NCBI GenBank assembly: GCA_013423325.1
Contig: BLJB01000181.1
Span: forward strand, 102,124-166,123
Length of the DNA stretch: 64,000 nt
Source: Usnea hakonensis
Lineage: Eukaryota; Ascomycota; Lecanoromycetes; Lecanorales; Parmeliaceae
Direction: 5' to 3'
Part shown: positions 21,301-30,320 of the stretch, piece by piece
How the letters are laid out: the number at the start of each line of letters is the position of its first letter
Position numbering within the stretch: position 1 is the first letter of the stretch
The notes under the pieces: model-generated
What the model was told of the DNA's origin: nothing
Seen by the model: the letters and a program-made list of their open reading frames with translations, nothing else
Databases searched by the model: none
Translations under genes and position numbers: made by a program

Positions 21301-23362
21301 AAAGAACGAAGGCACCACCAGCTTTCAGAACGGCAAGCATAGCAACGACGGTCCACAACGACTTTTCAAAGCAGAGCGGGACAAAAGTCTCGGGTTCTAT
21401 GCCATTCCGCACAAGTAATGGAGCTAATCTACTAGCAAGGTCGTCTAGCTCAGCGTAGGACATATTGCCATCCCAGGAACATATCGCGGGTGAGTCTGCA
21501 TGTTTTAAGCACTCCTGCTCGATAAGTTGATGAACGCAAACCTCTTCGATGGCTGGAACGGCACTGTTCCATTGCATGATTTCTTCCTTGTCAGAAGGAC
21601 TGATGAGCTCAATATCTTTTAGACACTTCTGCCAATTACTTCTCGTATGTATTTGGCAGAGAACATGCTCAAATTGTTGCAAGATTCTCCCAATTTGCAG
21701 CTCATCAATGACAGTCATGTCAAAGCCCATTTCCACTTTCAAAGCATCAGGCATGAGTATACACTCGACAGTAAGAGCATACGTCAAGTAACTTGGAAAA
21801 TCCATGGGAATTTCACGCAGAGTGTCCACGTCACTGGTAGATTCATGGGACTCATTCATCGGTTGTATGATTAGTAAATTTTGGAACTTGCAAGCCATGA
21901 AGGTATCGTTTGTGACTGACTGTATGTTCTGAAGGCCATACTGTTCATGCGTGATCATTTCAGTTGCTTGACGTTGGATCGTCTCCAAAAATTCCTGCAC
22001 TTTTTGGTTGGTGTCCAGGCGGACGCGCACCGGCATTGTCGCAATTGTGGGTCCTAACATCTCGGTGATACCTGAGATTGGAACAGAGCGGCCACTCATG
22101 GTCACCCCAATAGTCACGTCAGAGCTATCCATGTAGCGCGCCACAATCATTGACCATGCAGCTCGTATCATAGTTGAGATGGTTATACTTGATGGGAGGT
22201 TTCTTGGCAATGGCAGGGTACGAGTGATACGACTGTTTGCCAATGGTTCGTATGTCACGGATGGCAGTCGAGGGAAAGTTGATTGATTTGAGCCACCCAA
22301 TTCACAGCGCCAGTAATTCTTCGACGCCTCAAAATCAAGCCCCTCGATATGCTTGATGAAATCTTTGAACTTGAGTCCAGCGTTGCTACGTGATCCCCCA
22401 TACGCTTCAATAATCTTCTTTGGAAGTAACTTCATTGACCAGCCATCCTGTACGGCATGATGAAGTGTGAGGACAAATCGAACGCAGACATCGATTGCGT
22501 CATTGATCAGAGCACAGCGAACAAGCGGATCACCGAAGCCCATCATTTTGTTTCTGTCCATCTGGAGATATGTCTCGAGAGACTCCGCAGCAGTCCACTC
22601 ATTCTCACCTCTGTCGAGAACCTGTACCCAACCACACTCTTCTGTTTGAACTATTCGCGTGCGCAGGATAGGATTGGAAGTTGCTAGTGCATTCCACGCA
22701 GTCCGGAAGGATGCAAGGTCCCAGGACTTGGGAATGGCGTATACATGCTGCTCAAGATATACTCCTGGCTTCAATATTGACAGCGCCATCATACCCTTCT
22801 GCAGCGGCGCACATGGGTAAATGTCCTCGATCATTTCCTGACTAATACTGCATTGGCGTTCTACCTCCACGCGCGTTTTTTCGATGGATCCTCGGTCTAC
22901 CACTAGAGAGAAGGCAGGAGTCTCTTGGTCACAACTATCGACTTTTTTATCCTGCAGTTGGACTGCCCTCGCCATCTCCGATAGAGTTGGGTTTCGAAAG
23001 ACATCTGGAACCGCCAAAAGGAGTCCGTCATCGTGTGTGGCTGCACCAAGCATCAACGCTTGGACAGAAGTCCCTCCCAGGTCAAAAAAGTTGTCTTCTG
23101 GCTTGACACATGCGCTGTCCAATTGAAGTAGACTTGACCAATGATCACCCAGCCGCTGCTCTTGAGCTGTCAGCTCTCTGCCAGCGACATCATTTCCTGC
23201 CGAGCGGCACTGGGATGCTTCTCTCTCAGAAAGAATGTTATAAGGCTCTTCATATTCTATCGACGGCTTCTCCTGTTCTCCGTCGCTCTCCAGGAGACCG
23301 TAGGGGTCCAGCACCTCCGCAGCTGCGCTGAAGTATTCCGTTTGAGATCCCTCATAAGCCAT
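18383..23362 (-). CDS. Nonribosomal peptide synthetase, T-C-A-T-R
   Basis: Intronless; 1659 residues from the ATG at 23362 (AxxATGG context; an in-frame ATG at 23440 would add 26 residues). First carrier domain at about 65-135, with NFFDLGGTS (phosphopantetheine Ser99). Condensation domain at about 175-590, with HHAVQDGWS (301-309). Adenylation domain at about 600-1120: YVTFTSGSTGEPKG (A3), ENSYGPSE (A5), YKTGD (A7), GRKDAQVKLRGQRIELGE (A8), Lys1111 (A10). Second carrier with GINSIS (Ser1188). Thioester reductase at about 1270-1659, with FVTGATGYLG and YCQTK (Tyr1441, Lys1445). It should condense one activated amino acid with a group held on the first carrier and release the product by NADPH reduction. 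No adenylation domain precedes the first carrier, and none is found in the 1.7 kb upstream. By-eye pocket residues are D235, T236, E239, E278, G301 and S322; the two acidic ones hint at a basic substrate (weak). Confidence 0.93.
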   Translation of the reverse strand: MAYEGSQTEYFSAAAEVLDPYGLLESDGEQEKPSIEYEEPYNILSEREASQCRSAGNDVAGRELTAQEQRLGDHWSSLLQLDSACVKPEDNFFDLGGTSVQALMLGAATHDDGLLLAVPDVFRNPTLSEMARAVQLQDKKVDSCDQETPAFSLVVDRGSIEKTRVEVERQCSISQEMIEDIYPCAPLQKGMMALSILKPGVYLEQHVYAIPKSWDLASFRTAWNALATSNPILRTRIVQTEECGWVQVLDRGENEWTAAESLETYLQMDRNKMMGFGDPLVRCALINDAIDVCVRFVLTLHHAVQDGWSMKLLPKKIIEAYGGSRSNAGLKFKDFIKHIEGLDFEASKNYWRCELGGSNQSTFPRLPSVTYEPLANSRITRTLPLPRNLPSSITISTMIRAAWSMIVARYMDSSDVTIGVTMSGRSVPISGITEMLGPTIATMPVRVRLDTNQKVQEFLETIQRQATEMITHEQYGLQNIQSVTNDTFMACKFQNLLIIQPMNESHESTSDVDTLREIPMDFPSYLTYALTVECILMPDALKVEMGFDMTVIDELQIGRILQQFEHVLCQIHTRSNWQKCLKDIELISPSDKEEIMQWNSAVPAIEEVCVHQLIEQECLKHADSPAICSWDGNMSYAELDDLASRLAPLLVRNGIEPETFVPLCFEKSLWTVVAMLAVLKAGGAFVLLDPSQPLNRLKRIINLVQAKVALASPQQLELLSTIGTNIVVVELSAIESLPRDNCPLDVKVKPSNALYVTFTSGSTGEPKGSVTEHVSCSSTFTAQIKAKHFQCTSRVLQFASYSFDTSIEEILATLMVGGCICIPGEKERLSDLPGAINRMGVNLAELTTSAASLLTPESVPSLEILRQGGEPMSAALVNRWAGVLQLENSYGPSECCVTTTIRKITPNTDPTNIGKGLGCRLWIAEFSDYTTLAPIGTVGELLIQGPNVARGYVNRDLDTATAFIDDPLLPQTLGRSSRRLYKTGDVARYNSDGTVSILGRKDAQVKLRGQRIELGEIEHHLSAVDAVARSIVIMPKIGSFRDGLVAVIQLRDGPGRLEDHSTLRSISDDEFPGLDDTTYRIRRNLEMHLPSYMVPTTWIVVDRLPSLMSGKSNRSAVAEWLGSVGSQEKLAVQVAAFPSALPTALANSESTALRLSAKLADLISDGDEQFRSSLEGKDVLLQIYGINSISVVTLASFIKQAFGVSLGIDILTDSSLTVRNLARHIENAEAGTFGAGRSTKIDLVRELSGMQQSLLDMTETSRCQESASARKIETIFVTGATGYLGTHILRTALLHPQTKRVIAHVRAKTPCHGLQRLINSATTARWWLEGFLSKLEVWTGDLSDKHLGLTVTQWDELSGKSPTNKNVDAIIHNGATVNWYKDYAALKSANVTSTLDLLCATASSPFLQRFVYVSGGPQWDDGEDNDDEESLMKQIADSNGYCQTKIISELLAKSFAESSERNQKRMSIVKPGYIVGTVAEGIGNIDDFLWRVVAGVVSIKGVSREDTDLWIFMATVDSVAERVLGSVLQEKNDLPILTKILDGLTVGELWSTISTHFNYNLRQMDHEEWCATLRRDVDRSKQKHPLWPVIHLIGQGQSSLGSKISPTQREVNSVGKVYIQSAIVSNVEYLIRIGFLPGLNGEETAMSVEANFSRSQLVV

Positions 23363-25045
23363 AATAGAGTATATTTCTGGGGCAGGGCTAATGCACACCG
23401 GGTGTATTGTTTTCAGATGAAACCAGATATGCTGGAGCACACAACGCCTGTAGTCTCAGCTGAAGTGGCAAAGAAACACTGTGCCTGAGGGTAGCCCTGC
23501 TTTTGAAAGCAGCTCCATTCTAATTACGATTTCGATTAACTTATCCTGCTACCCAAGCTTCTTTGAGCAACTCGGTCAAGAGAAGTAATGAGAAGTCTAC
23601 ATCATCACTCATACCTTTGTTTTGGGTTTTGATGCCTCAATTCGCTTTTTCATGCCTTCAGTCGACCCAATGATGAACATTAATGGTAGCACGGGTTTTG
23701 GCAACAAGAAACGTGGCCACGCAAAATTAGTTCTCTCAGCCATTGTTGGTTGATTTGCCGTGCTACAATAGCTTGGCCACCTTTCCTTTTACCCCCTCGG
23801 CGCTACTTTCCACAACAGCGTAGGATAAAAGACTTGGTAGAGGTTAATAAAGGTTAACAAGGATGAATGCGGTCCAGGTGTTACCATGAAGTAAAATATG
23901 TAATTACACAATTCTGCACAGCCAAACGGCTAAGCAGCACATGATTTTCTAGATCTGCGCTCCGATTCTATTTGAGGTAGGGCTTTTCGAAATGCCATGT
24001 ATCTTATAGTGTATACCAAGTCGCTAAAGAAGCATTTGTGGGGGAACATGGGGGCCGGAATGATGTGATCGTGTCCTAATGAAATTAGTCCAATTGGAAG
24101 GGAAATTTTTTGTTAGTAAATGTACGCGTGACGGTGACAGCGGGGTAGTGTAAGCCTTAAAGAACCAGAAGTCGACCCAAGTGAGCCGAACAAGCTGCCT
24201 GTGGAATACCATCCGGCATCAAGGGACCCAGTCCGCAGCTGCTTCCGTAATGTCGTTCAAACTCGTAATTTGAGGACTTGGTTTGGTACAACTTAGTGAT
24301 TGCTGGCCAAATAGCCGTTGCATAACGCAGTCTGTCTAGCAAGGATGGGAATTGAACCAGAAACGGCGTGATCCGATATGTCATGCGCGGATCCCTTTCA
24401 GTAGACATTGTACTTGTATCACATGTTCCGTCTCCCTTCACTATGGCTTCCAAGGCCCGCGGACTTATAGCTCCCTACCGAGAGCTTGATGTCGAATGAA
24501 TCCAGCCAGCGAATAATAGTGACACCAAAGTTTTTGAATGACGACAGGGGAAAGCTTGCCTGATATTAAGATAATCACTTCATACCTGGCCAGTTTTTGT
24601 TGGAGCAATTAGACTCTCTTGGTGTATTCACTACTAGACATAGCTACTAGTAAAGGGATTTCGCATCCCCTGCCGGTGTATATGCACATCGATTTAGTAC
24701 GAAGTTTCCTACCGTATCAAACCGTATCTGGTTCATCACGAGTCAAGTACCTTACATACTTTATACACAGGCGCGAAATACATACAGGACCTGCGTATAT
24801 TTGCGCAGGTGCTGAACATGATTTGACTTGCGTGTATCACGCTATAACGAGATTTTACTGTATAGGTACCTTAGGTACCTACCTAGGTAGGTATGTTGCA
24901 TCCTTTAGCGGGAAGGGTAGTCGGTTCGGGACATGCCTAGTTTCGGGGAGAATCTTTCCGGGTATAATTTTTGGGGCCGGAACTCGCCGCGCTACCTAAG
25001 CGACTCACTATTAAACCTCGAGCGTATCTGTAAAACTGTAATAAT
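23363..25045. other. Gene-poor spacer upstream of the NRPS
   Basis: No gene is supported. Should include the NRPS promoter. A string of AGGTACCT/CCTAGG palindromes lies at 24863-24894. A minus-strand open stretch at about 24157-24475 has protein-like composition but no recognised family. Confidence 0.4.
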
Positions 25046-25485
25046 ATGAGAAACCATTTTTACGGTCTCTACCAATTTAGAACTACGAAAGTCTACACGG
25101 CATCTGCAGGTCCCGAGCACCAAAAGGTCACGGCTTGGATCTTTGAGCAGCTGGGCCAAACCCAGTGGGTCTCTGAATCGCTCATGAAGGTTCTGGGGCC
25201 GCTTGTAATGCGCTGGTCATGGTGGCAGTCGATGCCATTGTCGACGCCAGCGTTGCTGAAGGAATCCCTAGATTAACAGCGATAAAGCAGGCCACCGCTT
25301 CCTTACGCAATACGGCGGGATTACTATTAGCTAGCGGGATGACACCCGAGTCGCTAAAGGAATCTATATCGGTGTCTAATAGTACTATTAATTCTGTTCT
25401 AGAGCTCGAGCGGGGACATGTGCGATCTGCTATCTCTAACGCTGTCCGGCACGCTATTCGATACAATAAGAAAATGGTAGACTAG
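25046..25485 (+). pseudogene. Pyrroline-5-carboxylate reductase fragment (5'-truncated, frameshifted)
   Basis: Two overlapping plus-strand frames match the second half of P5C reductase (ProC/PRO3 family), which makes proline from pyrroline-5-carboxylate with NAD(P)H. The first frame carries GPEHQKVTAWIFEQLG, the end of the Rossmann half. The second (from about 25200) carries SGAACNALVMVAVDAIVD, AEGIPR, SGMTPESLKESIS and LELERGHVRSAIS, the dimerisation domain, and ends at a natural stop at 25485. The two parts are in different frames with a few residues missing between them, and the N-terminal cofactor-binding part is absent. It is therefore a decayed partial copy, not a working enzyme. Its position beside the NRPS may be chance or may mark a lost substrate-supply gene. 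Confidence 0.6.
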
Positions 25486-25524
25486 CAATCTTCGTCTTTT
25501 ATATAGGCCAGGCCTATTCGTACA

Positions 25525-27021
25525 CCCCCTTTCCACACTTTCAGCTGCAAAAAGCTCGTAGTGTATGGGTACAAGAGCGAAGACCAAGAAATTTCGGCCA
25601 TTGCCCACTGGAACATCGTCGGCTACGAAATCGATCACTGCATGGCCTCATATCGTCGCACAATGAATCGCTGTGGTGTGGTCTATTCCTATCGAATCAT
25701 GATTGGTAAGTAAATCTATTTTTCAATGTCAGAAGGAAAAAGTTTTGCAAGTGTTTGTCCATGTTATACACGGCTATCCGTTCCTCCAAGCACCCCAACC
25801 CACCGCTATTTATCCTCGGCGATGCAGTAGCTACATTCCTGAAGAGACCTGACGTCCACACCCAAGGTATGGGTGTTGTTTCCAACAGGGACCTACAGGC
25901 GCATTGCAATGCTGCGTGGAAGCGGCCTGTCCCCACGGAATGGCGCCTATCAAGACACCGGTGTGCGTCAGCGGCAAGCCGGCGAAGATGGTACCCTGCT
26001 CTGCTAATGTGCGTAGCAACGTTGGCGAGACTAGTGCCTACACTGAACAAGCTCGACAGGGCCGCTCTGGTCTTCTTGGTGGTTCTTGTCTGACTACACG
26101 TCGGAATCCGCACACTTCAAGTCGAAGGTGCTCCAACAGGGTTAAAGTCGCAGTTTCGTCTAGGGTTGGGAAATGTTGACTTCAATACTTTAGTAAATTT
26201 CCTTCCACATCTTTCAGTCGGTGCTGTCCAAACCCCCAAACTCTTTCTCCTAATGCTAATAACAAATTAGGGAAATTCTGCCCTCTACCCCAACATCTTC
26301 TTCGCGAATTTCTGGTAAGTAATCATCTCCATCCTTTACTGAATCTTCAATGGGCTGTTCAGCTGTCTTCTCGTCAGCGAGGAATGGGCGGGCTACCACA
26401 AAACTCGAAGGACTTTCCGCGTGTCGTTCCCAGAGGATATTCAGCGCTCATCTTATTTTATTTATATCTACGCCATTTAGATACGGCATCCCTCTTACTA
26501 TCTCAATGTTTTTACTTCATTGGACCGGTTCACAGAGCGTCTTTGTAGTGCGAGTCAACAGTCATTGGAGTGATGGAAGTCTAGATGCTGGAAGCAATAT
26601 TACCGCCGCGGGGTACAGTCCACTTGGAATTATGATATGTATGTTGTGCTCTGTCCCACGTCCTTCTTTTTCCCTCGTTGGATATCATTCTGCTGGTCAT
26701 GGGCCATGCACATCGCTCTTACTTTTTCAAGCAAAAAATGCAATTTTTCTGACATCCCTCAGCTCTCGCCATTGGCTTGATCTTCCTCTCCACTCTCTTG
26801 ATCCTTGGCCTCAAAAAATTCGTATCTGGAATGCCCCTGCGTCAAAGTGGAGTGCTGCAATCAGCACTGCTTGCCACCCGCCACTCCCCGAAGATGGAGA
26901 GGCTTACAGGTTTCCGGTCCAATTGGGGGAGGCAAGCCAGGACACTGAAGGGATATGTCATTGCTGCTTCACTACTGCAAGGAATGTTATGAAGCTGGTC
27001 GAAGGGTGTTTGTACGCCTAG
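25525..27021 (+). pseudogene. Degraded fungal multi-pass membrane protein gene
   Basis: Pieces in order on the plus strand look like an uncharacterised family of large fungal membrane proteins (I believe those carrying DUF6536): IDHCMASYRR; PPLFILGDAVATFLKRPD (about 25800); ASAASRRRWYPALL (about 25970); FNGLFSCLLVSEEWAGYHK (about 26347); FRYGIPL and HWTGSQSVFVVRVN (about 26480-26560); a C-terminal AISTACHPP and a final frame ending at 27021. The frame changes between EEWAGYHK and FRYGIPL without a convincing intron, and there are several stops between blocks. It is called a pseudogene, but a missed intron set cannot be excluded. The N-terminal half is missing, and the P5C reductase fragment abuts it directly. 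Confidence 0.5.
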
Positions 27022-27619
27022 AATAAGAAAATAGTAAAAGTTGATGGACCAGCCAACGTATTCCTGTACTCTTTCTTGCTCGCACTGAATGACCCCACAC
27101 CCTGATTCTCTGAACGTGAACACGCCAATATTGCACGTCACTGTGCGCCATGTCCGCTCCCTTGAGCAGACCCTTTGCGGGTTTCCGCAAAGAAATTATG
27201 CCAGTCACCGCACTTCAAGTGTCCAACTCGATGTAACATGAACCGAAGAGCCTGCTAGTCTTCTTCGCTCCCTGGAGCAAACTGGAGATTGTATGAAATT
27301 AACCCACAGCTGAATTCCTTTACAGCTTGAGATACAGGAGACATCGACTGACGCCATGAGATACACACACACAAAAAAAAAAAGAACATTGCAAAGTGGG
27401 AAAATTGTTAAATGTCGGAGTCATCAACATCACCCTCGGCAATTATCCGGCTAAACTACGCCTAAAACTCCGCACCCCAAGCGCGCAGTGTGCAACAACC
27501 CTCCCTCAGAAAATCACACTCCAGTAAAGTCCTCAACTCCGAGCGCCCATCCAACGAATCGACCAAGGAATCCATCCACCCTCTCACCCTACAAGACCTC
27601 CCTCCCACACACATTAGTA
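27022..27619. other. Spacer at the accessory/core boundary
   Basis: No gene is seen. An A-rich run (AAAAAAAAAAAA) is near 27373. The CT/C-rich stretch at about 27495-27610 is likely the SEM1 promoter and leader. Confidence 0.4.
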
Positions 27620-28252
27620 ATGTCCGCGGCCCCCCAATCCAGCGCCCCCACCACCAAAGCCACCACCACCACAACCGACCCTTCCCCCCCGCTCAAAGAC
27701 CAGCAGAAACCCGCCGCGGCGCTGGAGGAAGACGATGAGTTTGAGGATTTCCCCGTCGATGGTATGTTGTGCTTTCCATTACTCCCCATCCCCTCCTCCT
27801 GCCCCTCTCCCCTCACCTCCCATTCCAAAATTTCACACATATCTATGTACACACAAAGGAAAAGCGGAAGCAGGAGAAGCCCCGGGGGAGGGGAAGGAAG
27901 GGACCCTGGGTCTCGGGATTTAAGATTGTGTAAAATGAAGTATAAACTGGAATGGCTGATTGTGACATTGGTAGACTGGGCGCCCGAAGAGAGTGAGGTG
28001 CCGCCGGGCCAGGAGGGTGGCACGACGCATTTGTGGGAGGAGAGTTGGGATGACGACGATACGAGTGAGGATTTTTCGAAGCAGTTGAAGTGAGTCTTTT
28101 TTTTTGCTTTGGGAGGCGGTAAAGGGGAGGGGGGGGGGTTGAGATGGTTTTCCTGGGATGTTTACGGAGGGGGGAAGTTTCTTTGGGCGTATGCTAATAC
28201 TTGGTGTTTGTGTTGCAGAGAGGAGCTGGCGAAGGTGAAGGGGCAGAAATAG
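27620..28252 (+). CDS. SEM1: 26S proteasome regulatory-particle subunit Sem1/DSS1
   Basis: Three exons: 27620-27761, 27975-28089, 28219-28252; 96 residues. After a Thr/Pro-rich start, the acidic core EEDDEFEDFPVDDW and the LWEESWDDDD block are the two conserved acidic/aromatic motifs of SEM1/DSS1, followed by a short basic helix (FSKQLKEELAKVKG). The protein is an intrinsically disordered lid subunit of the 26S proteasome and also works in TREX-2 mRNA export and BRCA2-type recombination complexes. A poly-G run lies in intron 2 near 28127-28138. The gene converges with phosphoglycerate kinase, leaving about 310 bp between the stops. Confidence 0.92.
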
Positions 28253-28562
28253 AAGTTCTGAGTGGAGGGGTCATATCATTGATGGCGTTTTTTTCGGGTC
28301 GGAATAGAGTGATATTGAGGAAGATAGATTTGGAGGCTCTTGCATATGGATGAGGGGATCATGACACGAATGTTTGTTTTGTAGTGGATGGTTTTCATGA
28401 AAGCATTTTCTGCTGAAGAGATATCTATCTACAGGAAGAGGAGTTCAAAAGCCAATATTGTCGTGTCATATCAATCCCCCTTTCTCCCTCAGAGCCTCGT
28501 CCTGTTGCCTTCTTCCGCATCAGAGCCACCGGCAGCAAGGTCCCGCCTCATGGGGGACTCAT

Positions 28563-29922
28563 CTACTTACTCCTCGGCTTCTCCGACAGGGCCGTGACGC
28601 CCGGCAGCTCCTTGCCTTCAAGCAACTCCAAACTCGCTCCACCTCCCGTCGACACATGACTGAGCTTGTCCTCAACTCCGTACTTGGCCGCCACAGTGGC
28701 TGTGTCTCCACCTCCGACGATGACAACATTCCCCTTCTCCACTGCTTGCGTGGCAGCCTCCATGACCGCCTTTGTCCCATGCGCAAACGGTTCCATCTCG
28801 AAAACACCTGGTGGGCCATTCCACAGCGTCGTTTGGGCCTTGGCGATGGTTTCCTTGAAGAGTTCGAGACTCTTCTCGCCGCAGTCGAGTCCCATCCAGC
28901 CGTCTGGGATACCGTCTTCATCAGTGGCATAGCCCGTCTTGGCGTCCTTGTCGAACTTATCCGCTGTCACATAATCACATGGTAGCACCAGATTGACACC
29001 GTTCCTCTTCGCCTTTTTGATCATGTCGCCCACCGTCTTGCTGCCGGCTTCGTCGAACAAGCTGTTGCCAATCTTGACATTCTCGAGCGTCTTCTTAAAG
29101 GTAAACGCCATGCCGCCGCAGATGATCAAGCTGTCCACTTTCGCAAGCAAATTGTCAATCAGTTGGATCTTATCTGAAATCTTTGCACCGCCAAGTATGG
29201 CTAAGAAAGGTCGTCTGGGTTTCTCGAGCGCTCCTGCGAAATAATCCAATTCCTTCTTCATCAAGAACCCTGATGCTTTCTGCGGCAGGTTCACGCCAAC
29301 CATGGAGCTGTGAGCACGATGTGCCGTACCGAATGCGTCATTGATGTAGATGTCACCCAGGGCCGTCAGTCCTTTCCGGAATTTGTCCACCTCTGCCTTG
29401 TCCGCCTTGACCTTCTTTCCTTCGCTATCCTTGCTGCTCCCTTCCTCTTCGGCATGGAACCGCAGATTTTCCAATAAGACAACCTGCCCACCGCTCGCCT
29501 TGCTCACGGTTTCCTCGACTTCTTCTCCCACACAATCCTTAGTAAAGATGACTTTCTTTCCCAGCAATTTCTCGAGCTCGGGAACGACCGGTTTGAGAGA
29601 GTATTTAGGATTAGGGTGACCGTCCGGACGGCCGAGGTGGGACATGAGAATGACGGCCTTGGCGCCATTTTCAATGGCATATTTGATGGTGGGTAGGGCG
29701 CCGACGATGCGCTGGTTGTTAGTGATGTTCTGATCGGAATCGAGCGGGACGTTGAAATCAACCTGAATGGAGCATGTTAGCTAAGATGGCTCGTGTAGCA
29801 GCAGTGAAAGAATAAGCAAGCGCAGTTTTGGGACAGTGACAGTCGAATCTACATACTCGGATGAGGACCTTTTTGTCCTTTAGATCGACGTCGGTGATGG
29901 CGAGCTTGTTGGAAAGAGACAT
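28563..29922 (-). CDS. PGK1: Phosphoglycerate kinase
   Basis: Two exons on the minus strand: 29922-29857 and 29762-28563; 421 residues. It transfers phosphate between 1,3-bisphosphoglycerate and ADP in glycolysis, in the cytosol. RVDFNVPLDSD spans the splice junction; SHLGRPDG, LLENLRFHAEEEG, LGGAKISDKI, NGPPGVFEMEPF and VIVGGGDTATVA are the substrate- and nucleotide-binding signatures. The length matches fungal PGK. The 94-bp intron after codon 22 uses GTATGT and TTCAG. The C-terminus continues to PRSK, a few residues longer than some fungal forms. Confidence 0.97.
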
Positions 29923-30320
29923 TGTGTACAAGAGTTCAATTGGTGTGGAGGAAAGGATGGCTATCTTGACAAGTAATGAGGATTTAACACCGACTCTTAA
30001 ATCAAAACTAAGGAAAAAGAAAAGCAAGATGGAGATTCGCTGTGATGTCAATCTCAACTCAATTCGGTGACATTCCGAGCCTTGGTGGGGCTGAGTGAAT
30101 TAAGGTACTGAGGTACGAGTACCTATTTGGCGGGGTTAAATTTGTTACATTACAATTAATTGATTACCTTACATGATGGCGACTTTATCTGCTGCATATA
30201 AAATCTGTCATTTATTCTCTAGTCGTTCATCTCCTATGCGGGAATTCCATCTCAGTCTCTCAGAGCCAACCGTTTGAAAACAGCAGTAGTTGTCATATGC
30301 ATCAAGAGTAATTATCTAGT
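29923..30320. promoter_or_regulatory. PGK upstream region
   Basis: Upstream of PGK and downstream of the argininosuccinate lyase stop, so it should carry the strong glycolytic promoter. Contains an AAGGTACTGAGGTACGAGTACC stretch at about 30104-30124. No gene is seen. Confidence 0.35.

Noticed and set aside
18383..23440. Using the upstream ATG at 23440 for the NRPS
   Set aside because: The extra 26 residues are not domain-like, and the ATG at 23362 has the better context. It does not change the domain content.
24320..24400. tRNA-like GGTTCAATTCC word on the minus strand
   Set aside because: The flanking bases cannot form a T stem (TCTGG versus CCCAT), and no acceptor or anticodon arm is found.
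24157..24475. Possible small minus-strand gene (ISPRALEAIVKGDGTC wording)
   Set aside because: Protein-like composition, but no recognisable family, no clear ATG or splice structure, and a stop immediately upstream.
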